From JBOFBH01 sp051657715 (GTDB lineage Bacteria > Actinomycetota > Actinomycetes > Actinomycetales > Angustibacteraceae), in NCBI GenBank assembly GCA_051657715.1, contig JBOFLF010000055.1, positions 29,386-93,385 on the forward strand: a stretch of DNA of 64,000 nucleotides, read 5' to 3'. Of the stretch, positions 15,221-23,113 are shown piece by piece. Below the pieces are notes generated by a model, which searched no databases, was not told where the DNA came from, and worked only from the letters and a program-made list of their open reading frames with translations. Position 1 is the first letter of the stretch, and every line of letters starts with the position of its first letter. Made by a program: the position numbers and the translations under genes.

Positions 15221-16695
15221 CGGGCGGTCTCCAGTCCAGCAGCGCCCAGTCCGACGGCGCCCGATCCGACGGCGCCCGATCCGACGGCGCCCGATCCGAC
15301 GACGCCTGATCCGACGACGTCGGCGACGAGTCGGTCACCGAGCAGCCGGAGCCCGGAATCCCGGCTGGACTTGAGCAGCACCACATCACCGGCCTCCAGC
15401 TCGACCTGCAGCAGCTTGTAGGCCGCGTCCACGTCCGGAACCCAGACCGCGCCGTCGACGTCGTCCATTTGACTGGCCGCACCGGCGTACACGGCGCGGG
15501 CACCGGACCCGACCGCGACCACCCGATCCACCCCGAGGTCGACGGCAGCCGCCCCGATCCGCTCGTGCTCGTTGGCCGAGTCCGCACCCAGCTCCAGCAT
15601 CTCGCCGAGCACGGCCCACGTCCGGCCAGACCGAGCCATCCCGACCAGGGCGGCCAACCCGGCACGCATCGACTCCGGGTTGGCGTTGTAAGCGTCGTTG
15701 ACCACGCGGACGCCGTCCGGGCGATCGGTGACCTCCATCCGCCAGCGGTTGGCGGGCACCGCACGGCTGAGCGCCGCGGCCACCGCTGGCAGGGTTATGC
15801 CCAGGTGCAGCGCGACCGCGGTCGCCGCCAGCGCGTTGCTGACCTGGTGCCGGCCGTGCAGCGCCAGCCGCACCTCGACCTGCTCGTGACCCGAGACCAC
15901 CGTGAACGTCGCCCGCGCCGACTCGTCGAGGCGGACGTCGACCGCGCGCACGTCCGCCTCCGGACCCTCGCCGAACCACCGGACGGTTGCCGTGGTGCTG
16001 GCCGCCATCCCCCGGACCAGCGGATCGTCCACGTTGAGCACCGCGACCCCGTCCGCCGGCAACGCCTGCACCAGCTCGGACTTGGCAGCGGCGATCGCCG
16101 CACGAGTGCCAAACTCGCCGAGGTGGGCCGAACCCACGTTGAGCACCACTGCCACCTGAGGTCGGGCGATCGCGGTGAGGTAGGCAATGTGCCCGGCACC
16201 TCGGGCGCCCATCTCGGTCACCAGGTACCGGGTCGACCGATCGGCACGCAGCACGGTGAGCGGCACGCCCACCTCGCCGTTGAAGGATCGCTCGGTCGCG
16301 ACCGTCGGCCCGTGGGCGGCGAGCACGTGATCGATCAGATCCTTGGTGCTGGTCTTGCCGGAGGACCCGGTGATCCCGATCACGGTGAGCCCGCCGAGCT
16401 GGGCCAGGACGCCACGAGCCAGATCGGCGAACGCCTGCTGCACGTCCGGCACCAGCACGGTGGGCAGACCGGGGGCCACCCGGGTGGCCAGGACCGCAAC
16501 CGCACCGCGCTCGGCGGCCTGGTGCACGTAGTCCACGCCATCGGCGTGCTCGCCCACCCGGGCCACGTACAGGCTGCCCGGGCCGCTGTCGCGGGCATCG
16601 GTGACCACTGGCCCGTCGACCACCACGTCGGCCGCGGCGGCATCGACCACCCCGCCGACCACGGACGCCACCTGGGCCAGGGAGAGCGGGATCAT
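15217..16695 (-). CDS. murF: UDP-MurNAc-tripeptide--D-alanyl-D-alanine ligase
   Basis: Predicted 492 aa Mur ligase that adds D-Ala-D-Ala to the stem tripeptide. It has VVVDGPVVTDARDSGPGSLYVA in the substrate domain, VIGITGSSGKTSTKDLI as P-loop, ATERSFNGEVGVPLTVL, NVGSAHLGEFG and VVNDAYNANPESMRAGL. The C-terminal tail consists of VGSGA-type pentapeptide repeats encoded by 15-bp units at 15251-15310, beyond the last family-conserved strand. Its ATG overlaps murE by 4 nt and its stop overlaps the mraY start by 4 nt. Confidence 0.97.
   Translation of the reverse strand: MIPLSLAQVASVVGGVVDAAAADVVVDGPVVTDARDSGPGSLYVARVGEHADGVDYVHQAAERGAVAVLATRVAPGLPTVLVPDVQQAFADLARGVLAQLGGLTVIGITGSSGKTSTKDLIDHVLAAHGPTVATERSFNGEVGVPLTVLRADRSTRYLVTEMGARGAGHIAYLTAIARPQVAVVLNVGSAHLGEFGTRAAIAAAKSELVQALPADGVAVLNVDDPLVRGMAASTTATVRWFGEGPEADVRAVDVRLDESARATFTVVSGHEQVEVRLALHGRHQVSNALAATAVALHLGITLPAVAAALSRAVPANRWRMEVTDRPDGVRVVNDAYNANPESMRAGLAALVGMARSGRTWAVLGEMLELGADSANEHERIGAAAVDLGVDRVVAVGSGARAVYAGAASQMDDVDGAVWVPDVDAAYKLLQVELEAGDVVLLKSSRDSGLRLLGDRLVADVVGSGVVGSGAVGSGAVGSGAVGLGAAGLETAR
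15251..15310 (-). repeat. 15-bp tandem repeat at the 3' end of murF
   Basis: CCGACGGCGCCCGAT occurs three times exactly (15251-15295), followed by a diverged copy (15296-15310). It encodes a Gly/Ser/Ala/Val tail just before the murF stop. Confidence 0.92.
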
Positions 16696-18413
16696 CGGGA
16701 CTCCTGACTGCTCACAGCGAACTGGCGCAGGGCCGCCCCGACCTCGACCCGGTCGTCGAACGGATACACCTCGCCGGCGACCTCCTGGCCTTGCTCGTGC
16801 CCCTTGCCCAACACCAGCACCGTGCCGCCGACACCTGCCCGGCGGACGCCCTCGGCGATCGCCGACCGCCGGTCCGGCACGTCCACCACCTCGACCCCCG
16901 GCACTCGTCGGGCGCCCTGCAGCACCGCCGAGCGGATCGCGGCCGGGTCCTCGCCGCGTGGGTTGTCGTCGGTGACCACCACGACCTGGGCACCCTGCGC
17001 CGCCGCCTGTCCCATCGCGGCCCGCTTGCCCCGGTCCCGGTCGCCGCCGGCACCGATCACCACCACCAGCCGGTCCGGTCCGGTCCGATCACCAGGGGCG
17101 GCCTGATCATCAGGAGCAGCTTGATCACCAGGGGCGGTGGCGACAGCCAACGCCCGGACGGCGCTGGCCACCGCGACGGGAGTGTGCGCGTAGTCGACGA
17201 CCGCCAGCGGTCCACTCACCCCGGCGTCCACCCGCTCCATCCGGCCGGGTGCCCCGCGCGCACCGGCCAGGCCGTCCCGGATCTGCGCCCACGAAAGCCC
17301 GGCCGCATGCAGCATCACGGCGGCCAGCGCGGCGTTGGTGGCGTTGAACCCGCCCGGCAGCGGGCAGTACAGCTCGACCTGCTCCTTCACACCCGCCAAC
17401 CGCAGGTCGGTGCCGCCACCGGCCACCGGTCGCCGGCCCACCTGCCAGTCAGCGGCCGCGTCCGGGTCGACCGACAGCGTGGTGACCGGAACCTCAGCGC
17501 GTTCCGCCGCGGACCTGCTCCCCTCATCGTCGACCACGACGACGGCCTGGCGGCTGTGTTGCGGGGTGAGCAGCAGCTGCTTGGCGGCGAGATACCCCAC
17601 GAGGTCGCCATGCAGGTCCAGATGGTCCTGGCTGAAGTTGGTCCAGCCGGCGACGTCCACCACCACGGCGTCCACCCGATGCTGGGCCAACGCCTGGCTG
17701 GACACCTCCATCGAGCACACCTGGACCTGCTGCTCACGCATCGCTGCCAGGAGCGCGTGCAGCTGCGGCGCCTCCGGGGTGGTCCGAACGCTCGGCACGC
17801 CGTGGTCGCCGACCCGGACCTGCACCCCACCGATCAACCCGGTACGCCGACCGGCAGCGCGCAGCACGGCGTCCAGCAGGTAGCTGGTCGTGGTCTTGCC
17901 GTTGGTGCCAGTGACCCCCAGCAGGGTCAGCGCGGACGCCGGGTCGCCGTACACCCGGGCGCAGACCTGCCCGAGGACCGCGCGTGGGTCGTCCGCCACG
18001 AGCACCGCGGGCCGTGCCGCCAAGCCGGCCACCGAGGCGATCCGGCGGGCGCCGTCCGGATCGGTCAGCACGGCTGCCGCACCGGCTCGAACGGCGTCAC
18101 CGACAAAGTCCGCGCCGTGCACTCGGGTGCCGGGTAGTGCGGCGTACAGATCGCCAGGGTGGACCGACCGGGAATCAAGGGTGACGCCGCGAACCGTCGG
18201 CTCGGTCGACCCTGTCGCGGACCCTGTCGCGGACCCTGTCGTCGTTGACCCTGTCGCGGACCACGACGCCGGGGAGACCGCGCCCTCGGTGGCAAAGGTC
18301 GCGCCGGCCGTCACGGCCACCTCGGCGATCGACGAACCGGGGACCGACCGAGGCCGCACGCCAGAGCGGTCGAGGTCGGCGGTGGGTCGCACGCCGGTGA
18401 GGCTACCGGTCAC
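16692..18413 (-). CDS. murE: UDP-MurNAc-tripeptide synthetase, meso-diaminopimelate type
   Basis: Predicted 573 aa, slightly long for the family. It adds the third stem residue. The motif DDNPRGEDP (about residue 480) is the meso-DAP specificity signature rather than the lysine type. The P-loop GVTGTNGKTTTSYLLD is at about 167-182, followed by SMEVSSQALAQHRV, TNFSQDHLDLHG and YAHTPVAV. An N-terminal extension of about 75 residues is rich in TGSAT repeats (12-bp units at 18208-18258). A second repeat (APGDQAAPDDQAAPGD, 18-bp units at 17087-17140) interrupts the C-terminal domain. Four-nt overlaps link it to ftsI and murF. Confidence 0.97.
   Translation of the reverse strand: MTGSLTGVRPTADLDRSGVRPRSVPGSSIAEVAVTAGATFATEGAVSPASWSATGSTTTGSATGSATGSTEPTVRGVTLDSRSVHPGDLYAALPGTRVHGADFVGDAVRAGAAAVLTDPDGARRIASVAGLAARPAVLVADDPRAVLGQVCARVYGDPASALTLLGVTGTNGKTTTSYLLDAVLRAAGRRTGLIGGVQVRVGDHGVPSVRTTPEAPQLHALLAAMREQQVQVCSMEVSSQALAQHRVDAVVVDVAGWTNFSQDHLDLHGDLVGYLAAKQLLLTPQHSRQAVVVVDDEGSRSAAERAEVPVTTLSVDPDAAADWQVGRRPVAGGGTDLRLAGVKEQVELYCPLPGGFNATNAALAAVMLHAAGLSWAQIRDGLAGARGAPGRMERVDAGVSGPLAVVDYAHTPVAVASAVRALAVATAPGDQAAPDDQAAPGDRTGPDRLVVVIGAGGDRDRGKRAAMGQAAAQGAQVVVVTDDNPRGEDPAAIRSAVLQGARRVPGVEVVDVPDRRSAIAEGVRRAGVGGTVLVLGKGHEQGQEVAGEVYPFDDRVEVGAALRQFAVSSQESR
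17087..17140 (-). repeat. 18-bp tandem repeat inside murE (C-terminal domain)
   Basis: Three 18-bp units (17087-17104, 17105-17122, 17123-17140) begin GATCACCAGG or GATCATCAGG. The copies differ at several bases, so the expansion is older than the one in murG. Confidence 0.85.
18208..18258 (-). repeat. 12-bp tandem repeat near the 5' end of murE
   Basis: GACCCTGTCGCG occurs at 18208-18219, 18220-18231 and 18247-18258, with a 15-bp variant between. It encodes a Thr/Gly/Ser/Ala-rich linker in the N-terminal extension. Confidence 0.85.
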
Positions 18414-20338
18414 CCTGGGGTCAGCTTGATGGTGGGCACACGGGTTCCGGTCGGCGGTACCTGCATCTTCTGCAGCGCGTACTGCATCACCTGGCGGAAC
18501 ACGGGGGCGGCGACCGCGCCGCCGTAGTACCCGCGGACCGGACGCTGCAGCGTGACGGCGACGACCAGCTGGGGTGCGTCCGCCGGGGCCATGCCGATGA
18601 ACGACGCGGTGTACCCGCGGTAGCAGCCGCAGTCCGGGTCGAAACGCTCCGCGGTGCCGGTCTTGCCGGCCACCCGGTACCCCGGTACCCGGGCCTGCGG
18701 CGCCGTGCCTTCGTCGCTGACCGCGCCCTCCAGCATGGTTCGCAGCTCACGGGCGGTCCGGGCATCGACCACCCTGGTCCGGCGGCCCGGCGCGGCCGGC
18801 TGCAGCTGCCCACCAGGACCGACCGAGCCGCGGACGAGCGTCGGCTGCACCCGCACCCCGCCGTTGGCGATGGTCTGGAAGACACCCGTCGCCTGCACCG
18901 CATTCACCGACAGACCCTGCCCGAACAGGATGGTGTACCGCTGGGAGCCGCTCCACTGCTTCGACGGAGCCAGGATGCCGCGACTCTCCCCCGGGAACGA
19001 CAGACCGGTCGGCTGCCCGATGCCGAACCGGCGCAGATACCCGTCCATCTGCTGGGGGCTGAGCCGCTCCCCGGCCAGGATGGTCCCGACGTTGCTGGAC
19101 TGGGCGAGCACCCCGGCGAAGGTCAGTCGCTGGGTGGGGTGCGGGTGCGAATCGTGGAACACGGTGCCGGCACGGCCGATCTGGTCCGACACCGTGAACG
19201 GCGTGGACGGTCGGACGACCCGCTCCTGCAACACCGCTGCCGCCGTCATGACCTTGCTGGTCGACCCCGGCTCGTACACCTCAGACAAGGCGCGGTTGGC
19301 CAGGTCACCGGAGTCGGCGTCGCCCGGTGCGTTGGGGTCGAAGCTCGGGGCGTTAGCCAGTGCCAGCACCTCGCCGGTCCGGACCGACATCACCACCACG
19401 GTGCCGGACAACGCCCCGGTCCGACGAACCTGATCGGCTAGCAGCTGCTCGGCACGCCACTGCAGGTCCCGGTCCAACGTCAGCTGGATGTCCTGGCCCG
19501 GGACGGCTGGCTGCTCCGCGACATCGGTGGTGGCGATGGACCGCCCGCTGGGGTCACGTTGGAACGTGCGGGTGCCGGCACGGCCGGCAAGTTGCTCGTC
19601 CAGGCTCAGCTCAAGGCCGCCCAACGCGGTACCGGCCTGCCCGACGAAGCCGATCACCGGTGCAGCGACACCGTCCGCCGGGTAGGAGCGTTGGGTCACC
19701 CGCTCCGCGTGAACTGCCCCGATCCGCAGCGACCGCACCTGATGCCAGACGTCCGGGGTGACGTTCTTGGCCAGATACACGAAGCGCTTGGTGCCGGTGA
19801 TCCGACGCCGGACCTCCCCCTCGTCCATGCCGAGTGCGGTGGCGAGCCCGCGCGCCGCTCCAGCGACCCCCAGCCGCTGCCGGACGGAGCGGCTGGTACG
19901 CGGGTCCTCGACGTACCGGTAGTACTCGGGCACCACCTTCTGGTCCACCGTGATGTGGTATCGCTCGAGGCTGGTGGCGAACACCACCCCCGACCGGTCC
20001 AGCAGCTGTCCGCGGACCGCTGGCACCGCCGCCGTGGTCAACCGCCCGCCGAGCGCCTCGCGGGCCATCGCTGACGCGTCCAAGGCTTGCAACCGCAGCA
20101 GCTGGGCCGCGAACAGGCTCAGGACGACGCACGCCGCGACGAACATCGCCCGAGCCCGCCGTTGCGGGATCCCGATCCGGCGACGTGCGTCCCGGTCCGC
20201 GGCTAGCCGCCGGTTGGCCGGGACCGCCCGTCGGGTGACCGCAGATCGGCTGACCGCAGATCGGCTGACCGCAGATCGGGTAGTTGGACGCCTGCTGGCC
20301 GTCCTCGATCGGTTCCGACCGGTCGCAGAGGTCGTCAT
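18410..20338 (-). CDS. ftsI: Septal class B penicillin-binding protein FtsI (PBP3)
   Basis: Predicted 642 aa transpeptidase that crosslinks septal peptidoglycan with FtsW. An Arg-rich cytoplasmic tail of about 65 residues contains SAVSR pentapeptide repeats (20236-20280). One transmembrane helix, the PBP dimer domain and the transpeptidase domain follow. The three active-site motifs are STSK in YEPGSTSKVMTAA (about 357), SSN in LAQSSNVGTIL (about 413) and KTGT in VAGKTGTAERF (about 558). The ATG at 20338 lies 1 nt after the ftsL stop, and a GTG at 20347 is an alternative that would overlap ftsL. The end overlaps murE by 4 nt. Confidence 0.96.
   Translation of the reverse strand: MTTSATGRNRSRTASRRPTTRSAVSRSAVSRSAVTRRAVPANRRLAADRDARRRIGIPQRRARAMFVAACVVLSLFAAQLLRLQALDASAMAREALGGRLTTAAVPAVRGQLLDRSGVVFATSLERYHITVDQKVVPEYYRYVEDPRTSRSVRQRLGVAGAARGLATALGMDEGEVRRRITGTKRFVYLAKNVTPDVWHQVRSLRIGAVHAERVTQRSYPADGVAAPVIGFVGQAGTALGGLELSLDEQLAGRAGTRTFQRDPSGRSIATTDVAEQPAVPGQDIQLTLDRDLQWRAEQLLADQVRRTGALSGTVVVMSVRTGEVLALANAPSFDPNAPGDADSGDLANRALSEVYEPGSTSKVMTAAAVLQERVVRPSTPFTVSDQIGRAGTVFHDSHPHPTQRLTFAGVLAQSSNVGTILAGERLSPQQMDGYLRRFGIGQPTGLSFPGESRGILAPSKQWSGSQRYTILFGQGLSVNAVQATGVFQTIANGGVRVQPTLVRGSVGPGGQLQPAAPGRRTRVVDARTARELRTMLEGAVSDEGTAPQARVPGYRVAGKTGTAERFDPDCGCYRGYTASFIGMAPADAPQLVVAVTLQRPVRGYYGGAVAAPVFRQVMQYALQKMQVPPTGTRVPTIKLTPG
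20236..20280 (-). repeat. 15-bp tandem repeat near the 5' end of ftsI
   Basis: The unit TGACCGCAGATCGGC is repeated three times (20236-20250, 20251-20265, 20266-20280, the last with a changed end). It encodes SAVSR repeats in the cytoplasmic tail. Confidence 0.92.
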
Positions 20339-20339
20339 G

Positions 20340-20972
20340 TCAATCACGCCGTCGCGGGCTCGGGGTTACCGTGCTGGTCGCGTTCCGGCGATCCGCTTGT
20401 GCCGCAGGCTGATCACCCGTGCCCTGATCGTCGGTGCCCTGATCGGGCGTAGCCCGACCGCTCGTGGCCGTCGGCGAGGCACCCGGGCGACTGGCCTCGG
20501 CTGGATCGTCTGGGCCTCGCGAGGCAGCTTCGCTCCGGTCCCCCGGGGCCGACGCTCGGGGGGTGGGCGCCGCTCGAGCCGAACCCAGCACCCGCCCGTC
20601 TCGCAGTCGGATGAACGCCGGTGGACCAGAAGACACCATGCCGAGCTGCCGCGCGCGCCGCGCCAACTGCTCAGGGGCGGCCCGGCGGTCGATGTCCTGC
20701 CGCAGCAGCTGCTCCCGATCGTCTAGACGGTCGGTGGATTCCCGTAGGTCGTGCAGCCGGAAAGAACCCTGCGCGAGTGCCGTGTTGACCACCAGCAGCC
20801 CGATCAGACCAGCGCCGAGCAAGGCGAGGCACACCCCGGCAAACACCGAGCGACCGCGATCCGGGGACGGCGGGCGGACCACCCGCAACGCTGGCCGGGG
20901 TCCGCGAGCCGCACCGGCACGGACGCGACCCGCGGATGGCGAACGCCGCCCGACGGCCAGGGGCTGGCTCAT
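20340..20972 (-). CDS. ftsL: FtsL-like division protein
   Basis: Predicted 210 aa. A basic N-terminus (about 1-42) precedes one transmembrane helix (VFAGVCLALLGAGLIGLLVVNTALAQ, about 43-68). A leucine-zipper-like coiled coil follows (LHDLRESTDRLDDREQLLRQDIDRRAAPEQLARRARQLGMV), the FtsL architecture. The long Ala/Ser/Pro/Asp tail after about 130 is low complexity and includes a DQGT repeat from 15-bp units (20421-20450). It lies between rsmH (4-nt overlap) and ftsI (1-nt gap), where actinobacterial ftsL is found. Sequence conservation of FtsL is weak, so the call rests on topology and position. Confidence 0.85.
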   Translation of the reverse strand: MSQPLAVGRRSPSAGRVRAGAARGPRPALRVVRPPSPDRGRSVFAGVCLALLGAGLIGLLVVNTALAQGSFRLHDLRESTDRLDDREQLLRQDIDRRAAPEQLARRARQLGMVSSGPPAFIRLRDGRVLGSARAAPTPRASAPGDRSEAASRGPDDPAEASRPGASPTATSGRATPDQGTDDQGTGDQPAAQADRRNATSTVTPSPRRRD

Positions 20973-22027
20973 GCCGCGCTCGCATGCTGTCGGATGCGTT
21001 CGGCGGCTCGCAGCCGTGCGGACGCGGCCCGCGGGTTCGACTCGACCTCTCGCGGCGACGGCATCTGCGCCCCCCGGGTCAACAGCCGTAGCTGAGGGGC
21101 GTGCTCAGGAAGCTCGACCGGCAGGTCGAGCGGACTGCTGGACCGCGCACCAGCGGCCAAGGCCTGCTTGACGATCCGGTCCTCGAGCGAGTGGTAGGAC
21201 AGGACGACGATCCGCCCGCCGATGGCCAACCGAGACACAGCCGCTGGAACCACCCGAGCCAGCGCACCGAGCTCATCATTCACCTCGATGCGCAATGCCT
21301 GGAACGTCCGCTTGGCTGGGTGACCGGCATGCCGAGATGCCGGGACGGCCCGGCGCACCAGCTCGACGAGCTGCGCCGACGAGCTGATCGGTGCTCGCTC
21401 CCGTTGACGCACCACGGCCTTGGCGATCCGACGGGCATAACGCTCCTCCCCGTACCGTCGCAGCACGTCGGCCAGCTCCTCGACGGACGCTGCGCCCAGG
21501 AAGTCCGCCGCGGTACGTCCGGCCGTCCGGTCCATCCGCATGTCCAGGGGCGCGTCGAACCGGTAGGCGAAGCCGCGGTGCGGCTCGTCCAGCTGCATCG
21601 AGGACACGCCGAGATCCAGCAAGACCGCGTGCACCTGGTCGGTCTCCAGCCGGTCGCAGATCGCGGCCAGCTCGTCGGACACCGCGTGGACCAACCGAAT
21701 CCGGCCGGCGAAACCAGCCAGCCGCTCCCGGGCGATCCGCAGCGCGTCGCTATCGCGGTCGATGCCGACCGCGGTCGCGGAGGGGCAGGCGGCGAGCAAG
21801 GCAGCCGTGTGCCCACCGAGCCCGACCGTCCCGTCGACCAGGACCGCACCTGGCTGCCGCAGTGCCGGCTCAAGCAGCTCGACAACCTCGTCGACCATCA
21901 CCGGCCGGTGGACCGCCATGACCTCTCTGCTGCTGTCACCGCGCGTGCTGCTGTCACCGCGCGTGCTGCTGTCACCGCGTGCGGCACCGACATCATCGTC
22001 GGCCTTTGAGTCGTCGTGACGCTCCAT
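20969..22027 (-). CDS. rsmH: 16S rRNA (cytosine-1402 N4) methyltransferase
   Basis: Predicted 352 aa SAM-dependent enzyme that modifies C1402 in the ribosomal P site. The family start region HRPVMVDEVVELLEP is followed by the SAM motif VDGTVGLGGHTAALLAACP, then AVGIDRDSDAL, LLDLGVSSMQLDEPHRGFAYRFDAPLDMRMD and VVLSYHSLEDRIVK. The ATG at 22027 is chosen because GGGAGGGAGG lies about 6 nt upstream. Alternatives at 22087 and 22123 lack this. About 40 residues before the conserved start are a low-complexity tail with RGDSST repeats (18-bp units at 21929-21982). It overlaps ftsL by 4 nt. Confidence 0.96.
   Translation of the reverse strand: MERHDDSKADDDVGAARGDSSTRGDSSTRGDSSREVMAVHRPVMVDEVVELLEPALRQPGAVLVDGTVGLGGHTAALLAACPSATAVGIDRDSDALRIARERLAGFAGRIRLVHAVSDELAAICDRLETDQVHAVLLDLGVSSMQLDEPHRGFAYRFDAPLDMRMDRTAGRTAADFLGAASVEELADVLRRYGEERYARRIAKAVVRQRERAPISSSAQLVELVRRAVPASRHAGHPAKRTFQALRIEVNDELGALARVVPAAVSRLAIGGRIVVLSYHSLEDRIVKQALAAGARSSSPLDLPVELPEHAPQLRLLTRGAQMPSPREVESNPRAASARLRAAERIRQHASAA
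21929..21982 (-). repeat. 18-bp tandem repeat near the 5' end of rsmH
   Basis: GCTGCTGTCACCGCGCGT occurs at 21929-21946 and 21947-21964, with a slightly changed third copy at 21965-21982. It encodes RGDSST hexapeptides ahead of the methyltransferase domain. Confidence 0.92.
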
Positions 22028-22283
22028 CGCCGCCTCCCTCCCAGGTGTCGCCGGGTGCCCTGCTGATCCATCCGCACGCCGATCCATCCGCGCGCTGACT
22101 CGTTCCCGCCGCGGCCTGCCCACAGCACGGCCGATCCGGTCCGGTCCCCAACCGCTCTCGATGTCCTGGCGCCGGGGAAGGTGCGTCAGGGCAGAGCGCG
22201 GGTGGAGACCGGGCCGAACGGACGAGACGGTGACGAGCAGGCCGACGCGGGCGGGCTGGCAGGCGCGCGCTGGCTACCTCGAT

Positions 22284-22310
22284 TTGGCTGACTCGAATCT
22301 GGCTGACTCG
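22284..22310. repeat. 15-bp direct repeat between mraZ and rsmH
   Basis: TTGGCTGACTCGAAT / CTGGCTGACTCGGTC stand in tandem just downstream of the mraZ stop. This is one of the few repeats here that is largely outside coding sequence. The rest of the 284-bp gap (22028-22311) shows no gene or clear signal except the rsmH ribosome-binding site. Confidence 0.7.
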
Positions 22311-22311
22311 G

Positions 22312-22743
22312 TCACAACAGTCCGGGGATCACCTCCTCCGCCTGCTCCGCGAACGCCTGCTCGTTGCTGGACAGATAGGTCTGCCAGGCATCGGCGTCCC
22401 ACACCTCGACTCGGGTCCCAGCCCCGATCACCGCCAGCTCGCGTGACAGGCCGGCGTAGTCCCGCAGCGCCGGGGGGACAGTGATCCGGCCCTGCTTGTC
22501 GGGCAGCTCGTCGCTCGCCCCAGACAGGAAAACCCGCAGGTAGTCCCGGGCCGCCTTGCTGGTCATCGGTGCCGAGCGGGTCTGTTCGGCGAGACGGACG
22601 AAGTCGTCCATCGCGAAGACGTAGAGGCAGCGCTCCTGCCCCCGGGTGATCACCAGACCGTCGGCCAGCCGCTCTCGGTACTTCGCGGGGAGGATCAGCC
22701 GGCCCTTGTCGTCCAGACGAGGTGAGTGCGTGCCCAGGAACAC
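22312..22743 (-). CDS. mraZ: Transcriptional regulator MraZ
   Basis: Predicted 143 aa, the standard MraZ length. It is a double SpoVT/AbrB-fold DNA-binding protein that represses the dcw operon. It starts FLGTHSPRLDDKGRLILPAKYRERLA after a GTG at 22743. The two DxxxR signatures are LDDKGR and PDKQGRITVPPALRDYAGL. The start is fixed by the conserved MFLGTH(S/T)PRLDDKGR family N-terminus. An upstream ORF extension into the operator is not plausible. It is first in the minus-strand dcw operon. Four boxes at 10-bp spacing lie 84-119 bp upstream and are likely its binding site, implying autoregulation. Confidence 0.96.
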   Translation of the reverse strand: MFLGTHSPRLDDKGRLILPAKYRERLADGLVITRGQERCLYVFAMDDFVRLAEQTRSAPMTSKAARDYLRVFLSGASDELPDKQGRITVPPALRDYAGLSRELAVIGAGTRVEVWDADAWQTYLSSNEQAFAEQAEEVIPGLL

Positions 22744-22779
22744 CGTGCACCACGACTCCCTCCATCTCCCGATCCCCTC

Positions 22780-22811
22780 GACTCCAGGCGACGGTGACTC
22801 CAGACGACGGT
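22780..22811. repeat. 16-bp tandem duplication in the mraZ leader
   Basis: GACTCCAGGCGACGGT (22780-22795) is followed at once by GACTCCAGACGACGGT (22796-22811), one mismatch. It lies between the putative MraZ boxes and the mraZ start. As a non-coding repeat it is free to have a period that is not a multiple of three. Confidence 0.8.
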
Positions 22812-22826
22812 CACCAGAGCGAGTAA

Positions 22827-22862
22827 CTCCCGTGACCTCCACTGTACTCCACTCTGCTCCAC
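22827..22862 (-). promoter_or_regulatory. Putative MraZ operator: four direct boxes at 10-bp spacing
   Basis: On the minus strand GTGGAG occurs at 22862-22857, 22852-22847 and 22842-22837, then CGGGAG at 22832-22827, each exactly 10 bp from the next. MraZ is known to bind short G-rich direct repeats with about one helical turn spacing upstream of mraZ. The array sits 84-119 bp upstream of the GTG start. The rest of the 370-bp gap to moxR (22744-23113) shows no further gene. Confidence 0.75.
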
Positions 22863-23113
22863 AGAAAGGGAGATGCACCCTCTTCGATCCCCTGCAGGCA
22901 CCTCTCGTCACGCGACTCGGTCCTTGGCCTTGATGAAGCAGGCGGCTCTCTGCCGCGAACCCGACCGGCACCGAAGATGCGTGCGGTCAGGAACGTCAGA
23001 CGCCGGACCCGGCGTTGCACAACTGCGGCGGCTCACGCTCCTGCGGCCCGCTGGTCGTTGGGTGACAAACTGATGGATCACCGTGCGTTCAGAAACTCAG
23101 GAGGTAGGGCGAC

